From contig NZ_CP113431.1 in the NCBI RefSeq assembly GCF_030506255.1, positions 2,482,001 through 2,546,000 on the forward strand: a DNA stretch of 64,000 bases. The letters run 5' to 3'. How positions within the stretch are numbered: the stretch's first letter is position 1; each line of letters opens with the position of its first letter. This DNA comes from Nocardioides sp. Arc9.136 (lineage in GTDB: Bacteria > Actinomycetota > Actinomycetes > Propionibacteriales > Nocardioidaceae). The notes under the pieces are model-generated. The model made no database searches, was not told the DNA's origin, and saw only the letters and a list, made by a program, of their open reading frames with translations. The position numbers and the translations under genes are program-made. This document shows positions 17,484-32,077 of the stretch, in pieces.

Positions 17484-18355
17484 GACGGATCCCCCGTCGG
17501 CCGGCCCGGGCGGGCGTCCGCGCGTGGGGCCTCGGGGCCGGTCCAGGTCGGTGCCAGCTCGGTCCAGCGAACCCGGTCGCCGCGGACGACGGGGCCCTCG
17601 GTGCAGGCGCGGACGACACGACCGACACCGTCCTCGCCGACCACGGGCAGCGGGCAGCCGAGGCACAGCCCGGTGCCGCAGGCGAGCGGCTGCTCGACGG
17701 CGGTCTGGCTCCAGGCACCGGCCTGCTCGGCCGCGGACGCGACGGCGTGCAGCGTGCGCACCGGCCCGGCGGCGTACACCACCTCGGCGGCGGACTGCGC
17801 GAGCACGCCGGCGACCACGTCGGCGACCGCCCCGCGGCGGCCGACCGAGCCGTCGGCGGTGACGACCGTGACCGCCCGTGCGACGCGGCGTGCCTCCAGC
17901 GCCGAGAGCAGGTGGCGCTCGTCGGGGGCGGCGACGAGGAGGTTGACCTGGCAGCCGCGCTCGCGCAGCCGCTCGGCGAGCGGGAACAGCGGGGCCGCGG
18001 CGTACCCCTCCCCCACCAGCAGGGTGGCGACGGGCTCCTTGGGCAGCGCGAACGCCCGGCCGAGCGGGCCGGTGAGCTCCAGCCGGGTGCCGACCGGCCG
18101 CTCGGCGAGCCAGTGGGTGCCCGGACCGACCGGGTCGACGACCAGCTGCAGCGCGGGCCCGTAGCCGCCGACCGGCTTGACGCCGTGGATCCACAGCGCG
18201 CGGGGGGTGAGCCGGGTCCCGTCGACGGCGACCGCGACGAACGTTCCGGGCCGGAACCGCTCGGCCACGCCCGGCGCGACCACGGTCAGGTGCTGGTAGG
18301 CGCCGACCCGCTTGCTGGCCAGCACCTCCCCGGTGGTGTGGAGCGGTCCCCTCAC
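17480..18355 (-). CDS. pyrK: PyrK-like iron-sulfur flavoprotein electron transfer subunit
   Basis: Partner of class 1B dihydroorotate dehydrogenase that passes electrons to NAD+ through FAD and a 2Fe-2S cluster. With GTG at 18355 it has 291 residues: a ferredoxin-reductase-type FAD domain (1-100), an NAD domain ([16 protein letters not shown], 111-126) and the cluster-binding cysteines Cys226, Cys231, Cys234 and Cys251 (CGTGLCLGC...C). The usual FAD motif near residue 50 is altered (PRALWIHG). The frame is open further upstream, but that part lies in pyrD. The start overlaps the pyrD stop by 4 bases and the stop overlaps the PyrDB-like gene. Confidence 0.85.
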   Translation of the reverse strand: MRGPLHTTGEVLASKRVGAYQHLTVVAPGVAERFRPGTFVAVAVDGTRLTPRALWIHGVKPVGGYGPALQLVVDPVGPGTHWLAERPVGTRLELTGPLGRAFALPKEPVATLLVGEGYAAAPLFPLAERLRERGCQVNLLVAAPDERHLLSALEARRVARAVTVVTADGSVGRRGAVADVVAGVLAQSAAEVVYAAGPVRTLHAVASAAEQAGAWSQTAVEQPLACGTGLCLGCPLPVVGEDGVGRVVRACTEGPVVRGDRVRWTELAPTWTGPEAPRADARPGRPTGDPS

Positions 18356-19499
18356 CCCGTCGCCGGTCCTGCCGTGGCCGGTCCTGCCGTGGCGGTGGTG
18401 CTCGTGCCGGCGAGGATCCGCCGCGGCCACAGCGGGCCCTCGTAGACGAACGCGCTGTAGCCCTGGAGCAGGTCGGCCCCGGCCTCGAGCCGCGCGCGGG
18501 CGTCCTCGGGCGTGGTGATCCCGCCGACGCCGATGATCGTCAGCGCGGGGCCCACCCGGTCGCGCAGCAGCCGGGTGACCTCGAGCGCGCGGGCGGTCAG
18601 CGGCCGACCGGACAGCCCTCCCGCGCCCACGGCCTCGACGTCGGCGTCCGGGCTGGCGAGCCCGGCACGGGACGTCGTTGTGTTGGTGGCGATGATCCCG
18701 TCGAGGCCGATCGCCACCGCCATGTCGGCGACCGCCAGCACGTCCTCGTCGGCGAGGTCCGGCGCGATCTTCACGACCAGCGGGACCCGCGCCGAGGTGA
18801 CGGTGTCGGCGATGCGGCGCACGTGCTCCAGCAGCGGCTGGAGCTTCTCGACGGCCTGCAGGTTGCGCAGTCCGGGGGTGTTCGGCGAGCTCACGTTGAC
18901 CACGAGGTAGTCGGCGTGCGGCGCCAGCAGCCGCGTGCTCTTGGCGTAGTCGGCCTCCACCGCGGCCTGGTCGTCGTCGGGCACCACCTTGGTCTTGCCG
19001 ATGTTGACGCCGAGGACGGGGCGGGGGGCTGCCGGATTCCCCGGCCCCCCGGGGATTCCGGCGCTTCTCGGCCGATGCATCCCCTGAGGAGCGCCGGTTT
19101 CCCCTGAGGAGCGGGCGGCGCGCGCGGCCAGCCGGCGGGCGACCACCTCGGCGCCGTCGTTGTTGAACCCCATCCGGTTCACGACGGCCCGGTCGGCGGG
19201 CAGCCGGAAGAGGCGCGGCCTCGGGTTGCCCGGCTGCGCCTCGCCGGTGACCGTGCCGACCTCGACGTGGCCGAACCCGAGCGCGGCGAGGGCATCGATG
19301 CCGACGGCGTTCTTGTCGAAGCCGGCCGCCATGCCGAGCACGTTGGGGAAGATCAGGCCGAGCGCCCGGACCGGCTGCCCGGGCACCGGGAGCCGACCGG
19401 TCACCGGCGCGGCGGCGCGCACCGCCCGGAAGCCCAGGTGGTGGGCCCGCTCGGCGTCGATGCGCGTCGCGACGTGGTCGAAGAGCAGTCCGTACGCCG

Positions 19500-19503
<4 letters not shown>
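18352..19503 (-). CDS. pyrD: quinone-dependent dihydroorotate dehydrogenase (class 2) with inserted repeat peptide
   Basis: Membrane-associated class 2 enzyme that oxidises dihydroorotate to orotate with quinone. From GTG 19503 it has 383 residues: N-terminal helices ([12 protein letters not shown]), FMN site [13 protein letters not shown] (58-70), [12 protein letters not shown] (82-93), [10 protein letters not shown] (109-118), GVNIGKTK (165-172), catalytic [12 protein letters not shown] with Ser206, and [12 protein letters not shown] near the end. Between ARRLAARAA and [13 protein letters not shown] it carries about 27 additional residues (131-157) coded exactly by a copy of the class B repeat (19031-19111). 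The M. tuberculosis protein, as I recall it, has only a short loop here. Start and stop overlap carB and pyrK by 4 bases. Confidence 0.95.
19031..19111. repeat. structured repeat, class B, copy inside pyrD
   Basis: 81 bp matching 8897-8977 without gaps (about 12 differences). The palindrome is nearly kept (one arm position differs). The two direct words are both CCCCTGAGGAG here, against CCTGAGAAG in the intergenic copy, with the same 20-bp period. Its length is a multiple of three and it is read through in frame as pyrD residues 131-157. Confidence 0.85.
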
Positions 19504-22823
<3,320 letters not shown>

Positions 22824-22824
22824 G

Positions 22825-23970
22825 TCAGGCGCCCTTCTGCTCGGTCGAGCGGTCGGCCATCAGCTGGGTGAAGCGGTCGAAGAGGTACGCCGCGTCGTGC
22901 GGGCCCGCGGCGGCCTCGGGGTGGTACTGGACCGAGAAGCTGGTGAGCCGGCCCCGGTCGTCGCGCAGCTCGAGCCCCTCGACGACGTCGTCGTTGAGGC
23001 ACACGTGGCTCACGCTCGCCTCGCCGTACGGCGTGGAGGTGGTGCCCTCGAGCGGCGCGTCGACGGCGAAGCCGTGGTTGTGCGCGGTCACCTCGACCTT
23101 GCCCGTGGTGCGGTCCATGACCGGCTGGTTGATGCCGCGGTGGCCGTACTTCAGCTTGTAGGTGCCGAAGCCGAGCGCGCGGCCGAAGAGCTGGTTGCCG
23201 AAGCAGATCCCGAAGTACGGCACGCCCTGGCCCAGCGCGCCCTGGAGCACCTCGACCTGCTGGGTGGTGGCCGCGGGGTCGCCGGGCCCGTTGGAGTAGA
23301 ACAGCCCGTCCGGCTCGACCGCCAGGACGTCCTCGAGCGTCGAGGTCGCCGGCAGCACGTGCACCTCGATGCCGCGCTCGGCCATGCGGTACGGCGTCAT
23401 CGACTTGATGCCCAGGTCGAGGGCGGCCACGGTGAACCGCTTCTCCCCCTGCGCCGGCACCACGTAGGGCTCTGGGGTGGTGACCTCGTCGGCGAGCTCG
23501 AGCCCGCTCATCTCCGCCGAGGCGCGGACCCGCTCGAGCAGCGCCGCGGGGTCGGTCTCGGTGCTCGAGATGCCGACGCGCATCGCGCCGCGGTCGCGCA
23601 GGTGGCGGGTGAGGGCGCGGGTGTCGACGCCGCTGATGCCGACGACGCCCTGCTCGCGCAGCTCCTCGTCGAGGGTGCGGCGGCTGCGCCAGCTCGACGG
23701 CACGCGGGCGGGGTCGCGCACGACGTACCCGGCGACCCAGATCCGGCGGGACTCGGGGTCCTCGTCGTTGATGCCGGTGTTGCCGACGTGCGGGGACGTC
23801 ATCACGACCACCTGCCGGTGGTAGGACGGGTCGGTCAGCGTCTCCTGGTAGCCGGTCATGCCGGTGTTGAAGACGGCCTCGCCGAAGGTCTCGCCCGGGG
23901 CGCCGAACGCCTCTCCGGTGAAGCTGCGACCGTCCTCGAGGACCAGGATCGCGGGGGCATGCAACGGCAC
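22825..23970 (-). CDS. carA: carbamoyl-phosphate synthase small (glutaminase) subunit
   Basis: Class I glutamine amidotransferase that delivers ammonia to CarB. GTG at 23970 gives 381 residues starting [17 protein letters not shown]. The N-terminal CPSase domain has [17 protein letters not shown] (34-50). The glutaminase domain has the nucleophile Cys256 in YFGICFGNQ, and His350 and Glu352 in YHPEA. The Shine-Dalgarno AGGAGG lies 6 bases before the GTG and directly at the 3' side of the PyrR-binding hairpin, which makes translational repression by PyrR plausible. It is the first gene of the second pyrimidine unit. Confidence 0.97.
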   Translation of the reverse strand: MPLHAPAILVLEDGRSFTGEAFGAPGETFGEAVFNTGMTGYQETLTDPSYHRQVVVMTSPHVGNTGINDEDPESRRIWVAGYVVRDPARVPSSWRSRRTLDEELREQGVVGISGVDTRALTRHLRDRGAMRVGISSTETDPAALLERVRASAEMSGLELADEVTTPEPYVVPAQGEKRFTVAALDLGIKSMTPYRMAERGIEVHVLPATSTLEDVLAVEPDGLFYSNGPGDPAATTQQVEVLQGALGQGVPYFGICFGNQLFGRALGFGTYKLKYGHRGINQPVMDRTTGKVEVTAHNHGFAVDAPLEGTTSTPYGEASVSHVCLNDDVVEGLELRDDRGRLTSFSVQYHPEAAAGPHDAAYLFDRFTQLMADRSTEQKGA

Positions 23971-23976
23971 GCCGCA

Positions 23977-24012
23977 CCTCCTTCTCCGCCTCACGGGACG
24001 GATCGTTAAAGG
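23977..24012 (-). promoter_or_regulatory. PyrR-binding leader element before carA
   Basis: In mRNA sense the element runs CCTTTAACGATCCG, then TCCCGTGAGGCGGAG, then AAGGAGG. CCTT and AAGG close the hairpin, CCGT pairs with GCGG, and CCCGTGAG forms the loop, the layout of actinobacterial PyrR sites. The Shine-Dalgarno sequence of carA is part of the 3' end of the element. In Mycobacterium, PyrR with uridine nucleotides is known to repress translation at such sites; the same is inferred here. Confidence 0.85.
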
Positions 24013-24029
24013 ATGTTCGAACGGCCCCG

Positions 24030-24035
24030 ACCCTA
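24030..24035 (-). promoter_or_regulatory. predicted -10 box of the carA unit
   Basis: Minus-strand TAGGGT (24035 to 24030) fits TANNNT; transcription would start near 24022 with a leader of about 52 bases holding the PyrR element. The same box in the same context GCGCTGGTAGGGTCGG stands before pyrR. Confidence 0.5.
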
Positions 24036-24077
24036 CCAGCGCGCGGACCCGGACCGGGGCCCGGCGCCGCCGGACGG

Positions 24078-24097
24078 ACGGGCCTCCCGGAGCCCGT
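24078..24097 (-). terminator. possible terminator of the pyrRBC-hrpB-LLM unit
   Basis: ACGGGC and GCCCGT form a 6-bp stem with an 8-base loop, 7 bases after the LLM oxidoreductase stop codon and before the carA promoter. GC-rich sequence and no T-tract follow. Confidence 0.35.
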
Positions 24098-24103
24098 GCT
24101 GGC

Positions 24104-25093
24104 TCAGGCGGCGACCCGGCTGACCGCCTCCGCGGCGAGCTCGACCGAGCGCAGGCGGGCCTCGGTCGTGGGGGCCTGGTGGGCGGTGATCAGCTCGTCG
24201 GCGCCGACCCTCTCGGCAAAGGCGCGCAGGTAGGCGCCGACCTCTGCGGGCGATCCCAGGGCGGTGTAGGTCAGCATCGAGTCGACGTGGGTGGCGGCGC
24301 CGCGGCGCAGGAGCACGTCGGCCTCGGTGGCCGAGAGCTCCTGGCCGTTGCCGAAGAGGCCCACCGCGAGCGTGCGGCGGACCGACGCGTGGTTCTCCCG
24401 CGCCTGCTCAGCGGTGTCGGCCGCGACGACGTTCACCCCCGCGATGACGTACGGCGCGTCGAGCTGCTCGGAGGGACGGAACTCCCGGCGGTAGGCCTCG
24501 ACCGCCGCCTCGAGCGCCTGCGGCGCGAAGTGGCTGGCGAAGGCGTACGGCAGCCCGAGGCGCGCCGCGAGGTGGGCACCGAACATGGAGGACCCGAGGA
24601 TGTACAGCGGGACGTGCGAGCCGCGGCCGGGCACGGCCTGGACCCCGGGCACCCGGGAGTCGCCGGCCAGGAACGCCTGCAGCTCAAGGACGTCCTCGGG
24701 GAAGCGCTCGGAGGAGCGGGGGTCGCGGCGCAGGGCGTACATCGTGTTCTGGTCCGAGCCCGGCGCGCGGCCCAGGCCGAGGTCGATGCGGCCGGGGTAC
24801 ATCGCCTCGAGCGTGCCGAACTGCTCGGCGATCGTCAGCGGGGAGTGGTTGGGCAGCATCACGCCGCCGGCGCCGAGCCGGATCGTGGAGGTGTGCGCGC
24901 CCACGTGCGAGATCAGCACGCTGGTCGCCGAGGAGGCGATGCGCGGCATGTTGTGGTGCTCGGCGTACCAGACGCGCTCGTAGCCGTGCTCCTCGGCGCG
25001 GCGGGCGAGGGCGACGCTGGCGGCGATGCTGCTGGAGACGCTCTCCCCCTCGGCGATGGGGGCGAGGTCCAGGACGGAGAGCGGGATCGTCAT
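24104..25093 (-). CDS. LLM class flavin-dependent oxidoreductase
   Basis: Luciferase-like monooxygenase family protein of 329 residues, group of MsnO8/YhbW-like enzymes that use FMN (or F420) to oxidise an unknown substrate. Family features: start [27 protein letters not shown] (40-55), [15 protein letters not shown] (72-86), [15 protein letters not shown] (101-115) and [22 protein letters not shown] 25093 follows hrpB by 14 bases. It sits between the two PyrR-controlled parts of the pyrimidine cluster, with no known role in that pathway. The substrate cannot be predicted. Confidence 0.85.
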   Translation of the reverse strand: MTIPLSVLDLAPIAEGESVSSSIAASVALARRAEEHGYERVWYAEHHNMPRIASSATSVLISHVGAHTSTIRLGAGGVMLPNHSPLTIAEQFGTLEAMYPGRIDLGLGRAPGSDQNTMYALRRDPRSSERFPEDVLELQAFLAGDSRVPGVQAVPGRGSHVPLYILGSSMFGAHLAARLGLPYAFASHFAPQALEAAVEAYRREFRPSEQLDAPYVIAGVNVVAADTAEQARENHASVRRTLAVGLFGNGQELSATEADVLLRRGAATHVDSMLTYTALGSPAEVGAYLRAFAERVGADELITAHQAPTTEARLRSVELAAEAVSRVAA

Positions 25094-25107
25094 GTGGTGC
25101 CGAACGC

Positions 25108-27582
25108 CTACGAGCCGCGGTTCCTTCCCGTCCCGCGGGTCGGCGGTGCCGTCCACGGGTCCTCGGGCCACGGGTGCTTGGGGTAGCGGCCGCGCAGCTC
25201 GGCGCGCACCTGGGGGTAGCCGTTCTCCCAGAACGACGCGAGGTCGGCGGTCACCGCGACCGGGCGGCGGGCCGGGGACAGCAGGTGCAGCAGCACCGGG
25301 ACCCGGCCGTCGGCCACCCTCGGCGTGGCCGCCCACCCGAACGTCTCCTGCAGCCGCACGGCGAGCACCGGCTGCTCGGCGGAGTAGTCGACCCGGACCG
25401 ACGAGCCGCTGGGCACGCCGAGCCGCTCGGGGGCCAGCTCGTCGAGCCGCCCGGCGGCGGGCCAGGGCAGCAGCCGCCGCAGGGCCGCCAGCACGTCCAC
25501 CCGCGCCAGGTCCCGGGTCCCCCGGACGCGGGACAGCTCGGGTCCGAGCCAGGTCTCCGCCTCGGCCACCAGCGTCTCGTCCGACACCGACGGCCACGGC
25601 TCGCCGAGCGTGCGGTGGAGGAAGTCCAGCCGCTCGCGCAGCGAGCGTGCCGCGTCGGTCCACGGCAGCACCGCGAGGCCCTCCTGGCGCAGCCCCTCGC
25701 GCACCGCGGCGGCGACCCCGGCGACCGGGGGCTCGGCCAGCGGCACCGAGGCGAGCTCGACCGCGCCCAGCCGCGTGACCCGCCGGGCGACCACCCGCCC
25801 GTCGGCCCAGCCGACCTCGTCGTCCTCGCTCCAGCGCGCGGCCGCCGCCTCGAGGGCGAGCCCCTCGTCGATGGCGGCGGCCGAGCGGATCGTGGCGTCG
25901 CGCTCCCCCGGCCGGCGGTCGACGTCGGCGACGGCCAGCCAGCTGGTTCCGGCGAGCGCCGAGCCGCGCGGCAGCACCGCCCCGGTCCCGCCGACCATCA
26001 GGTACGCCGCCGAGCCCGGCCGGCGGCGCGCGACCCGGTCGGGGTGCGCGAGGGCCACCACGGCACCGACGGCGAGGTCGTCGGTCAGCCGTCCCGGGCC
26101 GTCCGCGTCGGCCACGTGGGCCCGCAGGTCCTCCACGAGCCTGCGCCGGGCCGCGGGACTCTCGCGGCGGGCCTGGCGCAGCGCCGCGACCAGGTCCCCG
26201 CCCGGGGCCCGGACGTCGTCGGCGAGGAGGGCCACCACCTCGGCGGCGCGGCGGGCGCCGACGAGGGGCGCCCCGTCGAGCAGCGCGCGCCCCAGGCGGG
26301 GGTCGGCCGGCACCCGGGCGATCGCCCGGCCGCGCTCGGTCACGGCGCCGTCCTCGTCGACGGCGCCGAGGTCGGCCAGGGTGGCCCGGGCGGTCGCCAG
26401 CGCCGGCGCCGGAGGCGGGTCGAGCAGCGCCAGGCCGGCGCCGTCGGGGGTCCCCCACACCGCCAGCTCGAGGGCGAAGCCGGTCAGGTCCGCGACCGCG
26501 ACCTCCGGCTCGGGGTGCGCGGGGAGGTGGGCGTGCTCGGCCTCCGACCAGCAGCGGTACGCCGTGCCCGGGCCCTCGCGGCCGGCGCGTCCGGCCCGCT
26601 GGTCGGCCGCGGCCCGGCTCACCCGGACCGTCACCAGCCCGGCCAGCCCGCGGCGGTGGTCGGTGCGCGGCTGGCGCACCAGGCCGGCGTCGACCACGGT
26701 GCGCACGCCGGGGACCGTCAGCGACGACTCCGCCACCGACGTCGAGACCACCACCCGCCGCCGCGGCCCGGGGCTGAGCGCGGCGTCCTGCTCGGAGGCG
26801 GGCAGCCGGCCGTGCAGGGGGCGCAGGTCGGCCTCCACCCCGGCGAGCCTGCGGACCACGCCGTCGACCTCGGCCACGCCGGGCAGGAACACCAGCACGT
26901 CGCCCGGCCGCTCGGCCAGCGCGCGGCGGGCGGTCGCGGCGACGTGGTCCAGGAAGGCCGGCGTGACCCCGCGGTCGTCGGTGCGCAGGACGCCCGGCGG
27001 CAGCGCGGAGTGCACCGTCCCGACCGGGTGCAGGGCACCGGGGACCTCGACCACCGGCACGGGCGGCCGGCCGAGCAGCGCCGCGGTGCGCTCGGCCTCG
27101 ACGGTCGCCGACATCGCCACCAGCCGCAGGTCCTCGCGCAGGTGCGCCCGCACGTCGACGAGCAGGGCGAGCAGCAGGTCGGCGTCGAGGGCGCGCTCGT
27201 GCACCTCGTCGACCACCACCGCGGCGACGCCCGGGAGGTCGGGGTCGCGCTGCAGCCGCCGCAGCAGCACGCCGGTGGTCACCATCTCGACCCGCGTGCG
27301 GGCCGACGAGCGGCGGTCGCCGCGCACGGCGTACCCCACCGTCTGGCCGACGGGCTCGCCCAGGATCCCGGCGAGCCGGCGCGCGGCGGCGCGGGCGGCG
27401 ATCCGCCGGGGCTGGGTGACGACGACCCGGCCGCCGCCCAGCTCGGCGACGGCCGGCGGGACCAGCGTCGTCTTGCCGCTGCCCGGTGGCGCCCAGAGCA
27501 CGGCCGCCGACCGCTCGCGCAGGGCCTCGGTCAGCGCCGGCAGGCCGGCGCGGACGGGGAGGTCGACCTCAGACCAGTGCAC
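25108..27582 (-). CDS. hrpB: HrpB-type ATP-dependent helicase
   Basis: DEAH-box helicase of the HrpB subfamily, 824 residues from GTG 27582. Motifs: Walker [10 protein letters not shown] (31-39), [16 protein letters not shown] (56-71), DEVHER (125-130), [21 protein letters not shown] (motif VI), then the helicase-associated domain and the HrpB C-terminal domain with [16 protein letters not shown] and [11 protein letters not shown] near the end. Its RNA or RNP target in actinobacteria is not known. The GTG lies 14 bases inside the end of pyrC, so it is read from the pyrRBC transcript and should follow pyrimidine control at least in part. An ORF extension upstream is only pyrC in another frame. 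Confidence 0.9.
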   Translation of the reverse strand: MHWSEVDLPVRAGLPALTEALRERSAAVLWAPPGSGKTTLVPPAVAELGGGRVVVTQPRRIAARAAARRLAGILGEPVGQTVGYAVRGDRRSSARTRVEMVTTGVLLRRLQRDPDLPGVAAVVVDEVHERALDADLLLALLVDVRAHLREDLRLVAMSATVEAERTAALLGRPPVPVVEVPGALHPVGTVHSALPPGVLRTDDRGVTPAFLDHVAATARRALAERPGDVLVFLPGVAEVDGVVRRLAGVEADLRPLHGRLPASEQDAALSPGPRRRVVVSTSVAESSLTVPGVRTVVDAGLVRQPRTDHRRGLAGLVTVRVSRAAADQRAGRAGREGPGTAYRCWSEAEHAHLPAHPEPEVAVADLTGFALELAVWGTPDGAGLALLDPPPAPALATARATLADLGAVDEDGAVTERGRAIARVPADPRLGRALLDGAPLVGARRAAEVVALLADDVRAPGGDLVAALRQARRESPAARRRLVEDLRAHVADADGPGRLTDDLAVGAVVALAHPDRVARRRPGSAAYLMVGGTGAVLPRGSALAGTSWLAVADVDRRPGERDATIRSAAAIDEGLALEAAAARWSEDDEVGWADGRVVARRVTRLGAVELASVPLAEPPVAGVAAAVREGLRQEGLAVLPWTDAARSLRERLDFLHRTLGEPWPSVSDETLVAEAETWLGPELSRVRGTRDLARVDVLAALRRLLPWPAAGRLDELAPERLGVPSGSSVRVDYSAEQPVLAVRLQETFGWAATPRVADGRVPVLLHLLSPARRPVAVTADLASFWENGYPQVRAELRGRYPKHPWPEDPWTAPPTRGTGRNRGS

Positions 27583-28854
27583 CGTCGAGGACCGTCGGCC
27601 TCCCGCGCAGGAAGGTGGCGACCACGCGGCCGGGCAGCTCCATCCCGCGGTACGGCGTGTTGCGGCTGAGGCTGGCCGAGCGCGCCGGGTCGACCGTGCG
27701 ACGCACCGCCGGGTCGTAGAGCACGACGTTCGCCGGCGCACCGACGGCGAGCGGCTGGCCGTGGTCGGCCACGCGGCCGATGCGGGCCGGGGCGTGGGAC
27801 ATCCGCTCGGCGACGCCGGCCCAGTCGAGCAGGCCGGGGTCGACCATCGTCTCCTGCACGATCGACAGGGCGGTCTCCAGGCCGAGCATGCCGAACGCCG
27901 CCGCCGCCCACTCGCAGTCCTTGTCCTCGTGGGGGTGCGGCGCGTGGTCGGTGGCGACGATGTCGATGGTGCCGTCGGCCAGGCCCCCGCGCAGCGCCTC
28001 GACGTCGGCGCGCGTGCGCAGCGGCGGGTTGACCTTGTAGATCGGGTCGTACGTCGCCGCGAGCTCGTCGGTGAGGATCAGGTGGTGCGGGCAGGCCTCG
28101 GCGGTCACGTCGACCCCGCGTGCCTTGGCCTCGCGGACGATCTGCACCGACCCGGCCGTGGACACGTGGCACACGTGCAGCCGCGAGCCGACGTGCGCGG
28201 CGAGCAGGCAGTCGCGGGCGATGACGGCCTCCTCGGCGACCGCGGGCCAGCCGGTGAGCCCGAGCCTGCCCGACAGCTCGCCCTCGTTCATCTGGGCGCC
28301 CTCGGTGAGCCGCGGCTCCTGGGCGTGCTGGGCCACCACGCCGTCGAAGGCCTTGACGTACTCCAGCGCCCGGCGCATCAGCACCGCGTCGGAGACGCAC
28401 TTGCCGTCGTCGGAGAAGACCCGCACGCGGGCGGCGGAGTCAGCCATCGCACCGAGCTCGGCGAGCCGCTCGCCCTGGAGGCCCACGGTGACCGCACCCA
28501 CCGGGTAGACGTCGCAGAAGCCCGCCTCGCGGCCCAGCCGCCAGACCTGCTCGACCACGCCGGCGGTGTCGGCGACCGGCTCGGTGTTGGCCATGGCGTG
28601 CACCGCGGTGAAGCCGCCCAGGGCCGCGGCACGCGTGCCGGACTCGACCGTCTCGGCGTCCTCGCGGCCCGGCTCGCGCAGGTGGGTGTGCAGGTCGACG
28701 AGGCCGGGCAGCGCGACGAGCCCGGTGGCGTCCAGGACCTCGGCGCCGTCGGCCTGGAGGCCGGTCCCGACCTCCGCGACGACACCGTCGCGCAGCACCA
28801 GGTCGGTCGGGTCGCCGCCGAGGAGGGAGGCGTTCTGGATCAGGTAGGTGGTGC

Positions 28855-28858
<4 letters not shown>
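27569..28858 (-). CDS. pyrC: dihydroorotase (type I)
   Basis: Zinc amidohydrolase that closes carbamoyl aspartate to dihydroorotate, 429 residues. It has [12 protein letters not shown] with zinc ligands His57 and His59, [18 protein letters not shown] with a further His ligand, and [13 protein letters not shown] with the catalytic Asp. The length and the [10 protein letters not shown] motif place it in the class I (multimeric) type. GTG 28858 overlaps the pyrB stop by 4 bases. At its 3' end hrpB starts before the pyrC stop. Confidence 0.97.
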
Positions 28859-30446
<1,588 letters not shown>

Positions 30447-30480
30447 CCAGCGCCGGTCCCGGGGCCGTCCCTGCCGCCCG

Positions 30481-30552
30481 AATCGTTCAATTGCTGGGTT
30501 GCGACACGGTGGGAGCGCTTCCATCCGTCGCAACCCGCGCAATTGAACGATT
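30481..30552 (-). terminator. 72-base inverted repeat between the quinone reductase gene and pyrR
   Basis: Outer arms AATCGTTCAATTG (30481-30493) and CAATTGAACGATT (30540-30552) are perfect; inner arms GGGTTGCGAC and GTCGCAACCC are perfect; the 21-base centre can pair further (GGGAGC with GCTTCC). It begins 36 bases after the quinone reductase stop codon and ends just before the pyrR promoter. The position suits a terminator or insulator. The AT-rich arms are unlike the surrounding DNA, and there is no T-tract. Confidence 0.55.
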
Positions 30553-30588
30553 GCGGCGGGCGGGAGCGCCGGTCCCGGGGGCCGCGGG

Positions 30589-31602
30589 TCACTCCTCCGA
30601 GATCGCGAGCAGCACCTTGCCGACGGCGCCCTGCTCGACGGCGTCGTGGGCGGCGGCGGTCTCCTCGAGGCCGAAGTGGTGCAGCGGCACGCCGGCGTCC
30701 TCGCCGACCGCGAACGCGCCGTCCTCCAGCGCGGCGGTGATGTCCTCCGCGGCGGCGCGCAGCAGGTCCTCGCCGAGGGTGTAGAGCAGCACGAACTGGT
30801 AGCGCAGGTTCTTGGAGAACGTCTCGCGCACCGGCAGCACGACCTCGTCGCCGCCGTTGTTGGCGTAGATCGCGATCGTGCCGCGGACCCGGGTGACCTC
30901 GCGGTCCAGGTCGTTGTTCTGCGCCGGGGCCACCTCGACGACCAGGTCGACGCCGTCGGGTGCGATCTCCCGGACGGCCGCGGCGGTGTCGCCGACCGTG
31001 TAGTTGACGGTGTGGTCGGCCCCGGCGGCGACCGCCAGCGCACCCTTCTCGTCGCTGCTGACCGTCGCGACCACGGTCGCGCCGGCCCACCGCGCGAGCT
31101 GGATCGCGGCGTTGCCGACCGCACCGGCCCCGCCGGCCACGAGCACCGTGCGCCCCTCGAGCGCCCCGGGCGCCAGCCGGTCGACGTCCTCGCCGCTGGT
31201 CAGCGCGCGGTGCGCGGTGATGGCGGGCACGCCGAGCGCGGCGCCCGCGTCGTAGGACACCCCGACCGGCAGGTGCACCACCTGCGTCGCCGGCAGCACG
31301 ACGTGCTCGGCCGCCGTGCCGTGGGCCTGGCCGTGCTGGGCGAGGAACACCCAGACCCGGTCCTCGACGGCGAACCCGAGGACGTCCGGGCCGACCGCGT
31401 CGACGACGCCCGCGCCGTCCTGCCCGGGCGTCACCTCGTCGTACCCGCTCATCATCCCGGCGCGGAACTTCCAGTCCGTCGGATTCACCCCGGCGCGGAC
31501 CAGCCGGACGCGCACCTCGCCGATGCCCGGTTCCGGCACGTCGCGCTCGACCACCTCCAGCACGCTGGACGGACCGGTCTCGCGGTAGACGACTGCACGC
31601 AT
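30589..31602 (-). CDS. NADPH:quinone reductase (zeta-crystallin type)
   Basis: Medium-chain dehydrogenase/reductase without the zinc ligands, 337 residues from ATG 31602 (MRAVVYRETG). It shows the N-terminal GroES-like domain with GVNPTDWKFRAG (68% into the first 90 residues, near 60-71), the NADP-binding loop VAGGAGAVGNAAIQLARWAG, and the usual C-terminal HHFGLEETAAAHDAVEQG. It reduces quinones or similar carbonyls with NADPH. A Shine-Dalgarno GGAAGGGG lies 6 bases before the ATG. An open frame continues upstream but overlaps the divergent PPOX gene and has no similarity. It diverges from the PPOX gene with 64 bases between starts. Confidence 0.9.
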   Translation of the reverse strand: MRAVVYRETGPSSVLEVVERDVPEPGIGEVRVRLVRAGVNPTDWKFRAGMMSGYDEVTPGQDGAGVVDAVGPDVLGFAVEDRVWVFLAQHGQAHGTAAEHVVLPATQVVHLPVGVSYDAGAALGVPAITAHRALTSGEDVDRLAPGALEGRTVLVAGGAGAVGNAAIQLARWAGATVVATVSSDEKGALAVAAGADHTVNYTVGDTAAAVREIAPDGVDLVVEVAPAQNNDLDREVTRVRGTIAIYANNGGDEVVLPVRETFSKNLRYQFVLLYTLGEDLLRAAAEDITAALEDGAFAVGEDAGVPLHHFGLEETAAAHDAVEQGAVGKVLLAISEE

Positions 31603-31621
31603 GCGTTGCCCCTTCCGGGCT

Positions 31622-31627
31622 GGGTAT
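31622..31627 (+). promoter_or_regulatory. possible SigB/SigF-type -10 box before the PPOX gene
   Basis: GGGTAT at 31622-31627 equals the -10 consensus of actinobacterial stress sigma factors; GTTG lies 13 bases upstream (31605-31608), a poor and somewhat close match to the GTTT -35 element. It would give a leader of about 30 bases. Weak evidence from one hexamer. Confidence 0.25.
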
Positions 31628-31666
31628 CGGGAACTCCTCACCGGTAACCCGCCACCAGGAGGATCA

Positions 31667-32074
31667 ATGCCCGAGCTGCCCTTCCCCGACGACGTCCGCG
31701 AGCTGCTGCGCAAGCCGAACCCGGCCGTCGTCACCACGCTGCGCTCCGACGGAACCCCGGTGTCGGTCGCCACCTGGTACCTGCTCGAGGACGACGACCG
31801 CGTCCTGCTGAACATGGACGCCACCCGGGTCCGGCTCAAGCACCTGCGCAACGACCCCCGCGTCTCGCTGACCGTGCTCGACGAGGGCAGCTGGTACACC
31901 CACGTCTCGCTGATCGGCCGGGTCACCGAGATGCGCGACGACGAGGGACTGGTCGACATCGACCGGTGCAGCACCCACTACGGCGGCGAGCCCTACCCCG
32001 ACCGCGAGTCCCCCCGCGTCAGCGCCTGGATGACCGTCGACCGCTGGCACGGCTGGGGCGCGGCGAAGGACTGA
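31667..32074 (+). CDS. PPOX-class FMN/F420-dependent oxidoreductase
   Basis: Small split-barrel protein of 135 residues in the pyridoxamine 5'-phosphate oxidase-like superfamily, probably an F420-dependent type: PAVVTTLRSDGTPVSVATWY (20-residue stretch near the start), ATRVRLKHLRNDPRVSLTVL and the C-terminal SAWMTVDRWHGWG. ATG 31667 has a strong AGGAGG with short spacing (4 bases). Substrate unknown. It diverges from the quinone reductase gene and converges on the MinD-like gene. Confidence 0.82.
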   Translation: MPELPFPDDVRELLRKPNPAVVTTLRSDGTPVSVATWYLLEDDDRVLLNMDATRVRLKHLRNDPRVSLTVLDEGSWYTHVSLIGRVTEMRDDEGLVDIDRCSTHYGGEPYPDRESPRVSAWMTVDRWHGWGAAKD

Positions 32075-32077
32075 CCC

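Noticed and set aside
31603..31974. N-terminal extension of the quinone reductase
   Set aside because: The added part is the antisense of the PPOX gene; the reductase begins MRAVVYRETG with a good Shine-Dalgarno sequence.
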